From assembly GCF_037975245.1 (NCBI RefSeq), contig NC_092561.1, positions 8,678,001-8,742,000 of the forward strand: a DNA stretch of 64,000 nucleotides. Direction: 5' to 3'. This stretch comes from Apostichopus japonicus. Taxonomy: Eukaryota; Echinodermata; Holothuroidea; Aspidochirotida; Stichopodidae. The position numbers were made by a program, and so were the translations under genes. The notes below the pieces were generated by a model that saw only the letters and a program-made list of their open reading frames with translations, was not told the origin of the DNA and searched no databases. Numbering within the stretch: the first letter of the stretch is position 1; each line of letters starts with the position of its first letter. Positions 10,551 to 23,584 of the stretch are shown piece after piece.

Positions 10551-13440
10551 TTCATGTGATGAAATAATTGGTTGTTGACCGATTGGGTAGGAATATCGTT
10601 GGATGTAGTATGTAACGGCTCACCACTACTTGCGATTGGAGGCTTGTCTCTGGATCGTCTTCTCTGCTTTTGTGTCTCCAATGAATCCATATTTTGTGTT
10701 CAGGCTGTTTTAGTAAAAGATGTTTACACTGAGTCTTAAATGAATCTGATTTCTTATTTCTCAATAAGTACAAGAGCAAAGGATAAAATGAATATATGTT
10801 ACTCTCAACCTTAATTTTTGATGACCGCGCGATTATGTAATAGCTATTTGATGCACGCTACTTCTGTTAGTAGTACCTTGCTGATTTGCAGGTGAATTAT
10901 CTGCCAAAAGTTAAAATAAAACGATCCGCCAAATTTGATATCAATCCGCCAAATAGAATACTGATATTTGGGACTCCAAAACAAACAGAAATATGATTTT
11001 CATTGCAGACTGGCGCGGTTCCAGGATGATGGGGACGCGGAGAGGGTAGGGAAAACCCCCTTTCAACCTGCAACAAAAGTCCAAACGTAACCATTCGAAC
11101 GACTGTGCCATTGGGTTTAGACAAAATTATAGACCGATTTATAGTCTAAATTTATATGCTTCAGACTAATGCACAATTTGTTGTCTTCTTTTCTGGGGTA
11201 CGGCCTCAGACCACCCTATATCGGGTCCACCTTCATAGACCCAAGAGCCACACCAGACACAAAGAATGTATTTGTCAATGTTCCAGAAATATTTGACCAT
11301 AAGTGTCACTTAAGAAATTTCTGGGGAGAAACTCGCTGACATGGAGCCGATGTTAGTCTGTTCAAAATACAAATGAACCAGTTCATTCTTTTGGGAGGTT
11401 AACCGGTTATCGTAAACTTGAATTTTGGTTACCGTTTTATGGACCCTTCTCTGCAGACGCACATGTGTGTATGTCCGTGTCTGTAAAGTTTATCAGAAAA
11501 GTTGTTTCAAAAACTTACACGTGGAGGCCGATTTCTTTGAAACCAGGTGCCCCGCGACGGGAACTTGTGTTTCGTAAACCTTGAGAAAGAAAATTAAAGG
11601 TAAGAGATCAAATTAAGTGAAAAATAACTTTCGTTTTGGCTGTAACTCAAATAACTTTAAAACATGTGGGACTGAATTCAAACCGTCAAGATAAGTGTTT
11701 TTCAATATGTGTCACTCACGGCTTGACCGATAAGTGAAAAAAGTTGAAGCGTAACCCTCATAGGTTACGTGTGAACAGTATGCATTGTTGCAATGGCAAC
11801 TGAGGTCAAAGCTCAAGGGCTATAACGACTATAATGCTGCCTTGCTTATTGCGGAGTTGATGAATGAAAAGTGTTAATTTTACATATGCTTGTTATGTAG
11901 TCCATAATCAATTGTTTGAGAAGGGTGAAAATTTCGATGAAACTTGCAACTTGCAAACTTGCAACTTGGAATGGCCTCTTGTTTTCAAATTTGTGGACGT
12001 ATTGGCGAGAAGTAGCCTACGTAGTGAAATGGTAAACTTTCATATTTATCTTATAACACGTGTCGTTTGCATATCTCGTGAAAGCGATAAAATGTAAGAT
12101 TATTGACGCTTTGTCAAGATGTTAGCGTTTATTGTAGCAATTCTATCGTTTTGACACGGTTATTGCAGTACATTTCTTCCAAAATGTATTCTTCAGACTT
12201 CCACCGTTTTCAATTGGGAGCAAGTTTTCGATGTGATGTCTCTTCTAGGCTTCCATAGCATCCACAAGGGTGACAATGCATAGATGCTCCCACAATCCTG
12301 CACGTAAGACCCTTATACTTATTTCAAGTTTTAGTAATATATATATTTGGCGTCACAACCAGTATACAATTAATTCCACACCAGGCTGAATTTGCTTTTA
12401 ACATTGTAACATCGTGTAACATCAGACAGTAAAAGGAGTTACAAGTAGCGGTTATTTCAGGACTGAAGAAAAACGCAGTGAAAAGTGTCAGACAAACTAA
12501 GGGTTATATATACGGTATGTACCTATCACTTACGTGCTCTACCTCACACAGGATGCGAACTGCAATGTCTACATTGAAGTTCTATGCGCATTGAACAGTT
12601 GTATATATGTTAATCTTCACACCCTTCAAGTTGTCGTGCATCATCAGTTTAGTATTGCAATCGAGAGCGATTAGTAGAAAATATTATTTTCAAGTTCAAA
12701 ACAACAAGCATTACAGAGTCTTTCAACACACTGGATGTAAAAGTACCGTCTATATTGTGCTGCCACTGTGGAATAGGTTTTGAAGTTTACGGTTAGACAT
12801 TTGGATTTAAGACAAAAATATCATTTTGAACATTTGTATATCATCAAAGTCAAGTGAAAAGTAACCGGTTTCTTTTACACTCGCAGCACACATCCTATCG
12901 ATATACAGTCACAAACTATATAACATAATTATGAGAACTAAAGCTTTACTTACAGACCTATAGATATGTTTTTATTCAAGTATGTATGTCTGAGTGCTTC
13001 TGCCTTCGGGTCCTGACGTCAGACGGTAAGTTATACCTAAGCAGAAAGTAACGCACCTAATATGCTAACATGCTAATTGTGAAGAATTCTATACATTGTG
13101 GCTGCACATAGTATAAGCTATAACCAATCCATCATGCGTCGTTCACAGTGATATGCATACCGTGATGTAATTTCATCCGATTTTATACTAAGGGGAATTC
13201 CATTATTCATATATTTATTACACAGTGGTGTGCCGAAAAATACTACGGAAGCCAATATGAAGCATCAAACTGATGACTTATACACACAATGCTAATTGGT
13301 AAAATCTGAAGGACCCCACCTTTCACTGATGTTACTGGTACAACCCAACCACCCCCCCCCACCGTCCCTACGTAAAATAAAGACCTTGAGAGCAATCCAC
13401 TACTTGCGATGGTTTCAGCCATTTTCTGATTTGGTATGCA
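10551..13440. other. Unassigned intergenic sequence
   Basis: About 2.9 kb with no recognisable gene, RNA or repeat pair. A short C-run lies at 13342-13362. Confidence 0.5.
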
Positions 13441-13459
13441 CGTAATAGCTAAAGGTCAA

Positions 13460-13665
13460 ATTGTGGAAACCTTGTAAACATGATATCTTAAGAAGGTAAG
13501 CTTGGGCAGATCTATTATTTAATTCGTATATGAACCCCACTGAGTACAAGAAACCTAAAGGTTTGGTGGAGGTCAAAGGTTATTTGGGGTCATCAGGGGC
13601 CAACTTTGAAAGCCTTGTAAGCACGACATCTCAAGAAGGGAAGTTTGGACAGATCCCATACTTGG
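13460..13665 (+). repeat. Two diverged copies of an about 140-bp repeat
   Basis: aaaccttgtaaacatgat...aagaaggtaagcttgggcagatct (from 13468) recurs as aaagccttgtaagcacga...aagaagggaagtttggacagatcc (from 13608), with the link ggtggaggtcaaaggttat between them. This looks like a fragment of a dispersed tandem-repeat family. Confidence 0.65.
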
Positions 13666-13959
13666 TATGAAGGTGTATGACATTGAGTAAATGTGAAAAC
13701 CATTACACAATATTCAACAAGAACCTATGTCATATTTAGTATGTTGATGTATCACATTTATTACCAGAAGCCTGTTGTATAGGTCAATGGTCATATCAGG
13801 ACAGAATGTGTCATTGTGAATTTATTATTTGTCACTTCACACTGCTTTTGACTGTATTACTAAGATCAAGTGTGTTGTGCACCCTCACTATAAATTACGT
13901 CAGATTTATGAAGACAACAGCTCATGTTACATCATCGGAACCACAATGCATTTTTGCAT

Positions 13960-14125
13960 TCTGGTCTTTTAACCAAGTTGGAAGACCATTCCAGATGGTT
14001 CCGTATTTGTCATGGATGAAAAGCCCACCATACATTGGCCATCAAGGGCTCGAACCCACGACATCTCAGATGCTCGGTTTCATTGCTTCGAATCATGCCA
14101 CTGTCGTATATCACACTCGACCATA
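13960..14125 (-). mobile_element. tRNA-derived SINE, family 2, copy 1
   Basis: On the minus strand a B-box-like GTGGGTTCGAGCCC is preceded by an A-box region around 14080-14110. Downstream sequence (TTTTCATCCATGAC) matches the element at 27638-27955. Confidence 0.65.
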
Positions 14126-14129
14126 TAAC

Positions 14130-15815
14130 TGGTTAAATTGATAGACTATGATATCAACCGTCTCACAGTATAATATCATAATTGGCAGTGATGGTTTCGT
14201 TTATTTGTTCATTTTGTTCAAAATTCTGTACCTTTGACCCTATATGACCAGATAAGAATTGCAGTCGCCCCATGCCAACATGCCAAGGCACACAGCGGCT
14301 TAGTTTAATCTACCGTTTTTAAAGATGGATTTTCCCACACATATACAAACAGCGACACTCACATACATTACTAGTTTACCCCAACACAATATGCACACTT
14401 ACCAACAAGTTTCAGTTCAGTGCCTCAAGGGTCCGGACATCAATTTTAGTCGATAGCATAGGATATACAATCGCTGCTAGATACCTGTAGGTATGAGACA
14501 AAGTATTATGTCATACTTGGCTTTAAAAAAAATCTTGTTTATCTTTCTAGCCAGATTCTCATTTTTGTTTTTACAGGAACCTTGAGTGCTTTACTTTTCA
14601 TGATTACCTTCCGGTGGATAGCCTGAATGGATCCTAAAAACTGGCCACCACAGGCCATCATCTTGGGTTTCATTTTTAGTATTATGGTGGTTACAACCTA
14701 TATCGTTAAGTGGAGCAGTGCACCGATCTTTAATTGGCTAGTTTGTTTTTGGTAAGAACAGTAAGTTGCTGTTTATTTCATAGTGTTACCGCTAGATGCT
14801 TATCAAGAAAAACACGTCAAGTAATATCACAAAACAACAAACAATTGTTATTGAAGCCTTGAAAACTTCAGAAACATAAAAAATGACGAGGGTGTTACGG
14901 TACATTTCGTCTCCCTCTGTCCCTTTAATCCGGTACATATTGTCCTAGTCGCCCTATGACAGTTTGTACTGGATATCCCGTATATTTGGTCTATGAATTG
15001 TGTGGGTAGCTAACATCTCTGATACTGAAAAGGATTTTTCATAACAGAATAGGCCTATGTTTGTTCAGTCCGCATTGAGAGTTGCTAATGTAAAATGTGC
15101 ATTCATACCGCAGTAGTTTTTTCTTTGCAAACTTTTTCGCGGTTCCTTTGACCGCGTGCTTCAGTCATTTTTTTTTCTTTCGGTGCAACGTTCGTGTGTA
15201 AACTACTGTACTTCATGCATTGTCAAAAATAGGCCCATTGGAGATATTTTTTAATCGACATTGCGTAAACGTTCTTTACATAGGCTTACTGTAACTTTCG
15301 TGGGGCTGGTTGTTTGTAAACACTGCAAAGCGCCCAGGGCAGGGTAAATGTTGGATCAGGTTTTGAAGATTTGCGCATGTGTAGTTGAATATGTACATAA
15401 TATTATCTAATCTTAATTTGCTAATTTACTCAACGTGGTGAACACTAACTTGAACATATGGTTGCGACAAACAGGATATATACTGTATACTATAGATACT
15501 TTCATTTGATTATCTTTTCAAGTTGCTCGACTTGGTAGAGTTAAAACCAGAAGAAAAAAAAAAGATAAATGATGAATAGAACAATGAAATAGGAGAATGC
15601 CGATAGTGTTCTACTCGTAACACTGAGATAACAAAATAGTTTCTGTTCACATATGTCGGACGACAAGATAATGTGCTTTAACAAAAAGCATCCGTAATAT
15701 GGTCTGAGATGGACATCACTGACGGTACTTTAGCTATAGTTTTCGTTAAGTTCAGATACTCTCTCTTCGTTAAAACATTCAACACGATTTTCCAATTCTT
15801 CACTATAGTTGCTGT
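14130..15815. other. Unassigned intergenic sequence
   Basis: No gene or recognised repeat. Ordinary AT-rich sequence. Confidence 0.5.
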
Positions 15816-15915
15816 TTGCGTAGGCGTAGGAGGCGGGGGGCTGGGGGCTGAAGCCCCCAACCTAATATTTTTGTGAAAATTCGAGCGATATGCTGAGCAT
15901 TTTTCGGGCACCTAC
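15815..15915 (+). repeat. Interspersed repeat fragment starting GCGTAGGCGTAGGAGG
   Basis: GCGTAGGCGTAGGAGGCGGGG, a G/C-rich hairpin (gggggctgaagccccc), then an AT-rich tail with ATTTTTGTGAAAATTC. A related end is found in inverted orientation at 16235-16312. Confidence 0.65.
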
Positions 15916-16234
15916 TGAAAGAAAAATATATTGCAATGATGTAGCTAAAGGAAATCTCCTTGGTAATTAAAATCAAGTTCTAAGCTTGCCCGACTAATTC
16001 GCCATTACTAATGTAAAAGAGAGTTTTGACATAATTGGCCCTCCTTTTTTTGCTCAATCTACCTAAGACACTTCGTTGTTTACATTAGTATCCCGCGGTA
16101 TACTGCGCAACTTTCACGGACCGTACGGTACACGTACTAAACGACGAGTCTATCTATAGTAGTGAGTATAAAACGCTCCATAAGAACTCCCTGGTTGAAC
16201 ACTGGTGTTAACATGCTGAACGAAAAATGTTGGC

Positions 16235-16312
16235 TATATTTTTCTGGCAAGTCGTTACAGCCCCCCTCCCCCCCCCCCCCAATCAAATTGGGCTCCTACG
16301 CCTATGGCTGTT
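16235..16312 (-). repeat. Inverted partner of the 15.8-kb repeat fragment
   Basis: On the minus strand it reads ATAGGCGTAGGAGCCCAA, a G-run, then GGGGGGCTGTAACGACTTGCC and an AT-rich tail. It shares the GGCGTAGGAG start, the G-run and the GGGGCTG block with the copy at 15815, pointing the opposite way. Confidence 0.65.
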
Positions 16313-16474
16313 AGACCTCTTTCAAACCTGTGTTTCGTTGAAAAAAGGCTCGAATTCAGAATAGTATGTTGGAAGTTGTGTCTTAAACTATGGACAAACC
16401 TCAAGTTATTTAAAGCATCCATTAAAGTTATTTTCTCTCTCTCTCCACCTCTCTCCCGCTCTCTCTCCACTCAG

Positions 16475-16712
16475 TGTCTTCTATGGGGTTTTCGAAATGC
16501 TATTCCCAAATGGGATCACTGGAGAATGCGAATGTTGCTCTAAAATGGGCAAAGTCCCAGCATACTGCTTCATATGCAAGGGTCATCTCTGCCATAGTTG
16601 TTACAAAGAACATCTAACAAGTCAATCTCTTTCAAAGCACAAGACAAGCTTGATTAGTCTAAAGGATATCATGTTTGGACGAAACGCGATCGACAGGGAA
16701 ACTGATGGCTAG
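16475..16712 (+). pseudogene. Orphan TRIM B-box1 fragment
   Basis: An open stretch encodes a B-box1-like zinc finger: C-x2-C (CECC), then YCFICKGHLCHSC, then KEHLTSQSLSKHK. The same pattern stands in the two long TRIM paralogues (YCFKCNDYLCNQC and YCFKCRDFLCEKC, each followed by HLTNRT). It is followed by a stop at 16710-16712. No RING lies upstream and no B-box2, coiled coil or propeller follows. A pyrimidine-rich tract ending in actcag (16473-16474) just upstream resembles a splice acceptor, so it could be an isolated exon, but a decayed gene copy is more likely. Confidence 0.75.
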
Positions 16713-18720
16713 ATTGATAAATAGAGTACTGCCTGGAGGTTTGTTTTCTTACTACACACAAATGAGAATAAATATAACAATGAATAAATAAAAAACAATT
16801 AAGGTTACATCCCTTTAATAAAATAACCATGTCACTATATTGACAGGGCTTTTGTTGCACGGCCATACTATGCATGTGCAACAAGGGAAAATCATCTTCA
16901 AAGTTATGTATCATTAATTAAAGCTCCACAGGACTATAGGGTGACACAGGATGATGAATGCAATCAAACATTCACTGAACTCAAGTAAAGAATTCTCATA
17001 GATGAGTTTGGTTTGAATTTGTCAACAAAGCGTTTTTTCCCATCTTTTATTGATTGAACCATGCAGGTTAGTATAAACATGATAGCTTTTGAAATAGAAC
17101 TCATCAATACATACGAAGAGAAATTGTCTCACAATTAAAAGGAGAAAGGGAACGTTGTCTTAAAGCAACTTCATGTTAGGTTAAAGAAAGGTGGAATCAC
17201 AAAGATTAAATTGTATTATTCCTAAGTCTGTTGCAGGCAATTACGACGTTGGAAGTAACAATCAAAGTATATAGTTAGAGCTAACAATGTATTGCCTTTT
17301 CTGATTTTTTGGGGGGATTCAAATTGGTGCTATATGTAATTCGATATATGCATTATCATTATTAGAATTTCATATTGCTTTCTCGATCATCATTTGGTGT
17401 TATTAAGATACTAGGTGAAATCACAAGATACTCGCACGCAGAGAAAGCCTCTTTCAAATCTAAGTAATTAATGCGCCCCTTTTGTAGTCAATAACAATCT
17501 TATAAACGATGAAATACTCAGCGTGTATCGCAAATTTTAAACTTGTAAAAGAAAGTATCAACTCTTGAATGTTTAGACTTTGTTTCTTCAGCAGCAGGTC
17601 GTTTGTTTTACAATCTTTCTTCAGAAACTCAGCAGCACACCCTCCGATTGTTTTAATGTAAGTGATGCTGTGTTTCACGTTGCACGTCAGTGTTGTACGT
17701 GTGGTCGTGTGTTGGTAATACTGTTGCATGTGAGTTGCGTCGTGCAGTGTCCTAGGTTTAGATTTCCCTTTATTATATTTGCTTCTGGTTTACTCTAATT
17801 AATTTGTCACAACAACGATTGATGGTGTAGGGCTTAAAGCCAACAAAATTCAATTAAGTTGTTCTCCTTAAACCTCCTTTGAGATAACAAATTACATCAG
17901 TGTAATTTAAGAATGATATTGTCTTTGTAAAATACAGTTCTATTTTTATGTCATATTATACAATGATTGTTGTTAATATTGGTTTATAGTCTCAGGCTTG
18001 TTCAGATTTCCAGAATGACTGTTTAGAACTGATATTGAATAAACTTTGTTCAATGATTTAAGATTGAACTACGTTTTGTGAATTTTGGTCTCTGTGACTG
18101 TTTAAAATAAATCCCTGTGAGATTTAAACACCCTTTCGAATATAATCTTTTTAACTACTTCTTTTGACCCATCCGTATCACCCCACTCCCTCCCCAACCA
18201 AAATGGTTTCCTGGAATACGAATAAGAAATATTATTGCCATAACAAACTGACCCAGCATGTTCCAGAAATAAACTGGGGCCATGAGCTTTTTCACAAGAC
18301 GATGCACACCATCCATTTGAAGCTAACCTCATAGATTATCACTACACAATAGGGCAATGAAGAAAATAGTTTAGAAGAAAAGTTTAGAAGCAAAAACTCT
18401 TCGTCTATTGCGACTTCAGTGTAGTAAAGCTAATAATAGTACTACTAGTACTAGTGCTCGACGGCGCTTCCTCCAAGGGATTGCCACTTGTCCCACTGGA
18501 GGTTTCCTGATCCCTGATCTGGTCTTCGAAGTTTTTAATGTGGGGTACTTGCCAGGAAGAACGACTCGTTTATGTCGACCCGTTAAACCCAAATGTTTTA
18601 TTTCAGTAGAAAGGAGGAAACGTAGTCTGCTTCCGTGAAATGTTCGCTACTTACGGAGCTGTTTACTGGCTGAAGGGAAATTGAAGTGAAATCGGCGCTG
18701 GTGTTGTGGACTAACATGGT
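16713..18720. other. Unassigned intergenic sequence
   Basis: AT-rich; no gene, RNA or repeat recognised over 2 kb. Confidence 0.5.
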
Positions 18721-18744
18721 CATAATCGCCGTGTTTTCTTAGGT

Positions 18745-18848
18745 TTCCATAATACTGCCTCATCCAGCTACAATGCTGCCTCACCCAGCTACAATAATAC
18801 CTCACCCAGCTACCATACTGCCTCACCCAGCTGCCATACTGCCTCACC
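18745..18848. repeat. About 20-bp minisatellite, five to six units
   Basis: Units of the form catactgcctcacccagcta, with variants. It lies directly beside the 3' end of the LINE remnant. Confidence 0.9.
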
Positions 18849-18870
18849 GAAGGACTCTATATCTGCCTTG

Positions 18871-20210
18871 TCAAAACCACCATTGATCTTCCGATTTATA
18901 AGGTATACTACGCTCAAACTGACTAGTTTTATGATTCCAGATAAAGTTAAACAAAACCTGATTGACATTTACAATGAAAACAGGAGGATTTGGCCAAAAT
19001 CTAAAGAGGAAAATAAGAATTGAAATGACAAAACTCTTAATTACAGTTATTCTACCAAAAGGGGTCAATTTCCGATTGACTACAGCCCAAGTACTTGGTT
19101 GAGCCTAGACATCTTGAGAAGATAATTCAAAGTGAAAAAAATCATCACTCTTACTAGTAAAGGTGACATCAAGAAATTTGGCCGGTCCAAAGTTAACATT
19201 AAATTATAGTCATGAAAATAGAGGGGACCTAAGTAGAAAGACCACCAAACGGAAATATGAACCATTTGTTAAAATTATCTTTCGACCCTGAAACGGCATA
19301 ATAATAATTAAGAACTTTTAAACTTTTTAGACTCGACAAAAGATGAGTGCGACCCATTCAGGAGCAGAAAAGTATCGTCAACGTATTAGAAAATTTTAAT
19401 CTCCTGAATTACAAATATTAATACCCGCAATACCTTGATTAGAATTAACCAGTGTACGTGGGAAATTCTGAACAAAGGATGAAGAGCTATCCCTGCCTAA
19501 CACCACGAGAAATACTAAAATACTGGGAAAGATGCCCTTTATTAATAACATAAGATGCAACATTCCAATAACAGGTTTTCACTCACCCGATAAAGTTCGG
19601 ACCAACATTTTCCCCAGTTCGCGTCACTCCAGGATTAATGTATGTTGTCCAGTTACAGAGTTGTTGACAATTGACAATTCATCATCATGGACGTTAAAAT
19701 ATGAATCTAAGAGACGGACTGCTCGCGACTTTGATATGCCAATGAGGCTTCTTCGCGAGTTCCTGCTTGCAGGAGGATCTAAACTACTAACATACATACA
19801 TTGAAAAGCTTAAAACTTTCAAACAAAAAATTCTCACTCCAGACAGTCAAATACCTTTTTTAAGTCTCAGAATAGAAGCGGACCTGTAATGCCCTTAGCT
19901 TTACGGTGGTCAACTAATCTAAAACTAATCTAATGTCTCACCAAATGAAACGTCCCTTCCGAGAGCCGTTTTGCTCCTTGCTAAATAGATTTAAACTCGT
20001 TGATGCGGGTTGCCAAAGTCTGGTGGACATTCAAGTTTTTTTTTTTTGGAATCCCACAAGCTTGTCGACGCCTAAATTAAATAACAAAGTTGAAATCACC
20101 TCCCCAAAGAATCCATACACAATTAAGTGCATTCAGAACCTATTAAAAACAATGGGCCATCCCTATTTAGACGATAAGACTTCAATAACAGTATAAATCT
20201 GATCATAAAC
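18871..20210 (-). mobile_element. Decayed LINE (APE endonuclease and reverse transcriptase), interrupted by a SINE
   Basis: Read on the minus strand with frameshifts and stops, motifs occur in LINE order: an AP-endonuclease block GGDFNFV (near 20090), an RT block FDCLEWEF (near 19830), the catalytic YVDDTFLLLNGS (near 19365), NFGPAKFLDVTF (near 19190) and the post-RT segment LTPFGRITVIKSFVIS (near 19040), followed by PNPP and FNFIWN. The order is that of L1/Tx1-type non-LTR elements; I cannot fix the clade. It is much shorter than a full element, so large parts are deleted. The SINE at 19612-19800 sits inside it in the opposite orientation. Confidence 0.88.
19612..19800 (+). mobile_element. 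tRNA-derived SINE, family 1, copy 2 (damaged 5' end)
   Basis: From AGTTCGCGTCACTCC (decayed B box) through GTCCAGTTACAGAGTTGTTG to the shared end GCAGGAGGATCTAAA and an acatacat tail. The tRNA-like head is eroded or truncated. It lies within the LINE remnant, so it inserted after that LINE. Confidence 0.85.
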
Positions 20211-22020
20211 ATTCAATTCAATAATCATAAACCGACCCTTCTAGTCGACCAACTATTGCATTATATAGTGAAAGTAAGTCTCGGGATAAACAAATTAAAG
20301 TTAAAGCAACATCTCTACTGTTATTTGCTCCATGTGTCAGAAGGAGTTCCTAGTTCCATTTTTTTGACGCCATATGGGGATACGATATTAAGCTATTCCC
20401 TAAAAATTGAATAGTTTTCTGCGACAGTTTTTAATTACAGAGTAACTAAACCGTAAACTTACGCTAATTATAATTATAGATGCACAACAAATGAAGCCCT
20501 CTGAAGCGTTTACAGAGGGCGCTGTCCACAAGGCTCTGGCCTTTCTGTAAGCTTTTTGCCTATACAGCGATTCTTTCTCTGGGTTTTAATATGTGTAATC
20601 GGTGGTACTGTTTACAGATTCAAATAGTCTGCTTAGGGCCGAAGGCGCCAGAACGGCTAGATGCATATATACTTCCAATCAACTATTTTATACAGCCATG
20701 TAACATATAGGATTTGCTACACAAAAGCGTAAAACCATTACCGACGCGCGCGTCTCTAAACGTTACGTAAGTTTTTGACAACATGATTTCTTGCGTGGGT
20801 ATTCGTTTGACTTGACTTTTCCTTTCGTGAAACTGCTTGCCGTATTTCTAAGATGGCGACCGAAACTAATTTTCACCGTATTACAGATAATAAACAATAG
20901 GATAAAAGTAGAACGAAGACACGATTAAGATGTTAATTTGGATTTATTGCAAGAGAACGTATTTCTGTACAGATCTCTCAGGGATCAAAGTAAAGTTTTT
21001 GTAAAGCGCTGTAACATATCTTAGCATATCTCTGAATCAAAGAAACGCGATCAAAGAGCTCTTAAATAGGCAATAAATGCCGATGTGAAAACGTTTAAAC
21101 CTTTGGCGGCGATTTAGCAAGGGGATATTCCCCAAAACAGCTGAAGTAGCAATTAGATAAAAATTTGCAGATTCCGTAATGTAGGAAGCAATGTAAGATT
21201 TATTCGAAGATACTTGATATAAGGTATACAGTGTATTACGGTTGTGCTTGTAATTCTCAGACTATATACGCAGTTGTGCTGTTTAAAATTTTTGAAGATG
21301 TACTGACACCCCCATAACACAATGGATGCGTCTGTCTTGCGTAAACACTTCAATAGGTAAATATCACGCTACAAATCCAATTAAAAGGTTGACATTATAG
21401 ACACAAAAGTATGTTTTATATCCTGTAAATCGTTAAAGCCACTTCTTTTAGTTCATGCGTATTTCTATATCACATATACTTTTTGATAATCCTTCAAATA
21501 TAGTAGAGGTTCACAAATTAAAGCGGCTGGACCTGTAGTCTAATAAACAACCCATCAGGTCAGTTACTCAGATGCAACACTTTTTTTTAAATTTGTCAAA
21601 GACAAGTGGTATTAAATGCCATACAATGATGCTCTGTTGAAAATTAAGTTAAAGGACATGTTTTGGTTCAGTGATTAGTGTTTCTAAAAACAGTGAAATG
21701 ACATTACCATTAAGGCCCGCACTGAGCTATCGTCACTTTACCCTTAGAGGATCATTACAGAGATTTAGCATATTTTAATGCTGAAATATCTTGAATACCG
21801 GAATAGCTAGAGAGAAATATTTTCTTGGATTATAATTCATCAGGACTAACATTCGGCACAACGTCATCCTTTCATCAAGCGTTCACACATGTCTTTGCCG
21901 TGACGATAATCACTTAGTCACTTTTTGCCGATTCATAATCAGATAAATTTTACTCAGTCAAACAGCCGTTTCTTTCTGTTCAATTCATGAAAAGCAACAT
22001 CAACTATAGGTGACGGTGCG
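20211..22020. other. Unassigned intergenic sequence
   Basis: No gene recognised. A short perfect hairpin, ccctctgaagcgtttacagaggg in its two arms, lies at about 20496-20518. Confidence 0.5.
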
Positions 22021-22055
22021 ATCTATTGTGACAGTCAGTGGTGTCATTCGTGCAC

Positions 22056-22132
22056 TATAGTATATAGCATCTAGACTTCTTGCTGCGTGAAAACCACTCC
22101 AACGAAAAAAAGGAGGGAGACACAATTTTCAG
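22056..22132 (+). promoter_or_regulatory. Candidate TATA box and 5' UTR exon of TRIM paralogue 2
   Basis: A TATA-like ctatagtatatag at 22055-22067 is followed by about 65 bp ending in ttttcag|GTAAGAAG, a strong splice donor with GT at 22133. The next good plus-strand acceptor in front of a coding start is cttcag, ending at 24442. The arrangement is parallel to that before paralogue 3. Transcription start is inferred, not seen. Confidence 0.45.
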
Positions 22133-22727
22133 GTAAGAAGTTGAGTTGTTTGGTCTTTTATGACCGTCTTTTATAGAGGGATACCATTCACTTCTTCTAC
22201 AGCTGAAGGAGAAGTGAAGGCACTCTTTGATTAATGGTGACGTTATTTTTGGTTCATTGAAGAATGCTTTTACATGGTAGCTGTTGACAGCTTGAAGAAA
22301 CTACGTTGTTTTCCGACCAATTCTTAGTATGCGTATTATTTTAGCGAGATGTAAATACTTGTCATGTTTTAGGTTGGTAATTTAAAGGAATTCAATTTAA
22401 AAGATATTATTTTATTTGCAAGGCCAAAGATTTCGAGCGTTGGCGATGGGGGCATCATTCACGCGAAGACGTATAGTACTAGAAGATACCACACAATCAT
22501 ATTTGTGGCATTTGTTTGGTGGTCCTTTTTTATCTCTTACAACTTCACACTGAACCCAATCATTCAAATTGATGGCTTATCGAATTGATTAGGTAGGTCA
22601 ACCTAATTTGAATAATTTATGGTTTCATTGTAATTCTGTCTTTTTTGTCATGTTCACTCTTTCTGATAGTAGCATAATATTACTCAACTTGTTGAGTTGT
22701 GACATGCGAATTTTATGTAGCTTAAAT

Positions 22728-22930
22728 ATGAGTGTGTGTGCGTGTGTATGCACTTGTTTTGTATTCTGAACAAAGGAATTCCATGTCCTCAGACGTCATT
22801 TCTATAGAATCACCACGTCCTCGGAAGAATGATATTGTTAAGGGTATTGTTAAGGTTAGGGTACGTGGATTTGAACAATCGACAAAGACAACAAGAAACT
22901 CAGTCCTAATGTAAAACACACCTATGTGTG
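22728..22930 (+). mobile_element. Interspersed repeat, probable MITE, copy 1
   Basis: Bounded by GT-rich sequence. It contains CACTTGTTTTGTATTCTGA, CACCACGTCCTCGGAAGAAT and GGTATTGTTAAGGTTAGGGT, and matches 53955-54180 in the opposite orientation. In the other copy the two ends form imperfect inverted repeats around a GAGGAC block. Confidence 0.75.
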
Positions 22931-23584
22931 TGATATTTCCGCCAGTCCAATGATAGTCATATCTTAATCAAATTTGTCTACTTGTGACATGTGAAGTTGG
23001 TATTCCCAGCTCCGCTCCCTTGACGATTACAAAGTTATGAAATATGATGAATCGTGTCTCCCACGTAAAACACTTTATGTAAGCCATAAACTTAAGTGTT
23101 ATCTCCCCGAATGAAGTGTTTACCACTTCATGCTTCATGTGTCAGTGTTGTACTTTTTATTGCCATCCAAAGACAACATTGCGGCCTCCATGAAGAGTGA
23201 ATAAAATGTCACTTGACTCCAAAAGTACCTAGAAGTATACCCTCTATCCGCCTTTGACATTTTCCCTACTTCAGTTCCTCATCGAAGTAGACGTCATGAA
23301 TTAACTATAGAATATAGAGTGTAACTTGCAAACGTTTCCGCCAAGTACAGGCTCATACCCCCTCCTCCTCCCCTGGTCTACCGCCAAAACTTATAAGCTA
23401 TAAGATGTTGACCACCAGCAGTACATAAAGCTTTTTGAACCACTTTGAAAGTAAATTTTGAGATACAAAAAGCTTTTTTATCTTCTTTTCTTTGCTCTTG
23501 ACTATTGCTTTCCCCCTTTAGTTTAGATCCATTTCGTTTTGTTCCGTTCAGTTTCGTTTCGGTGTTGGCTGTTGTTTGCTTTGT

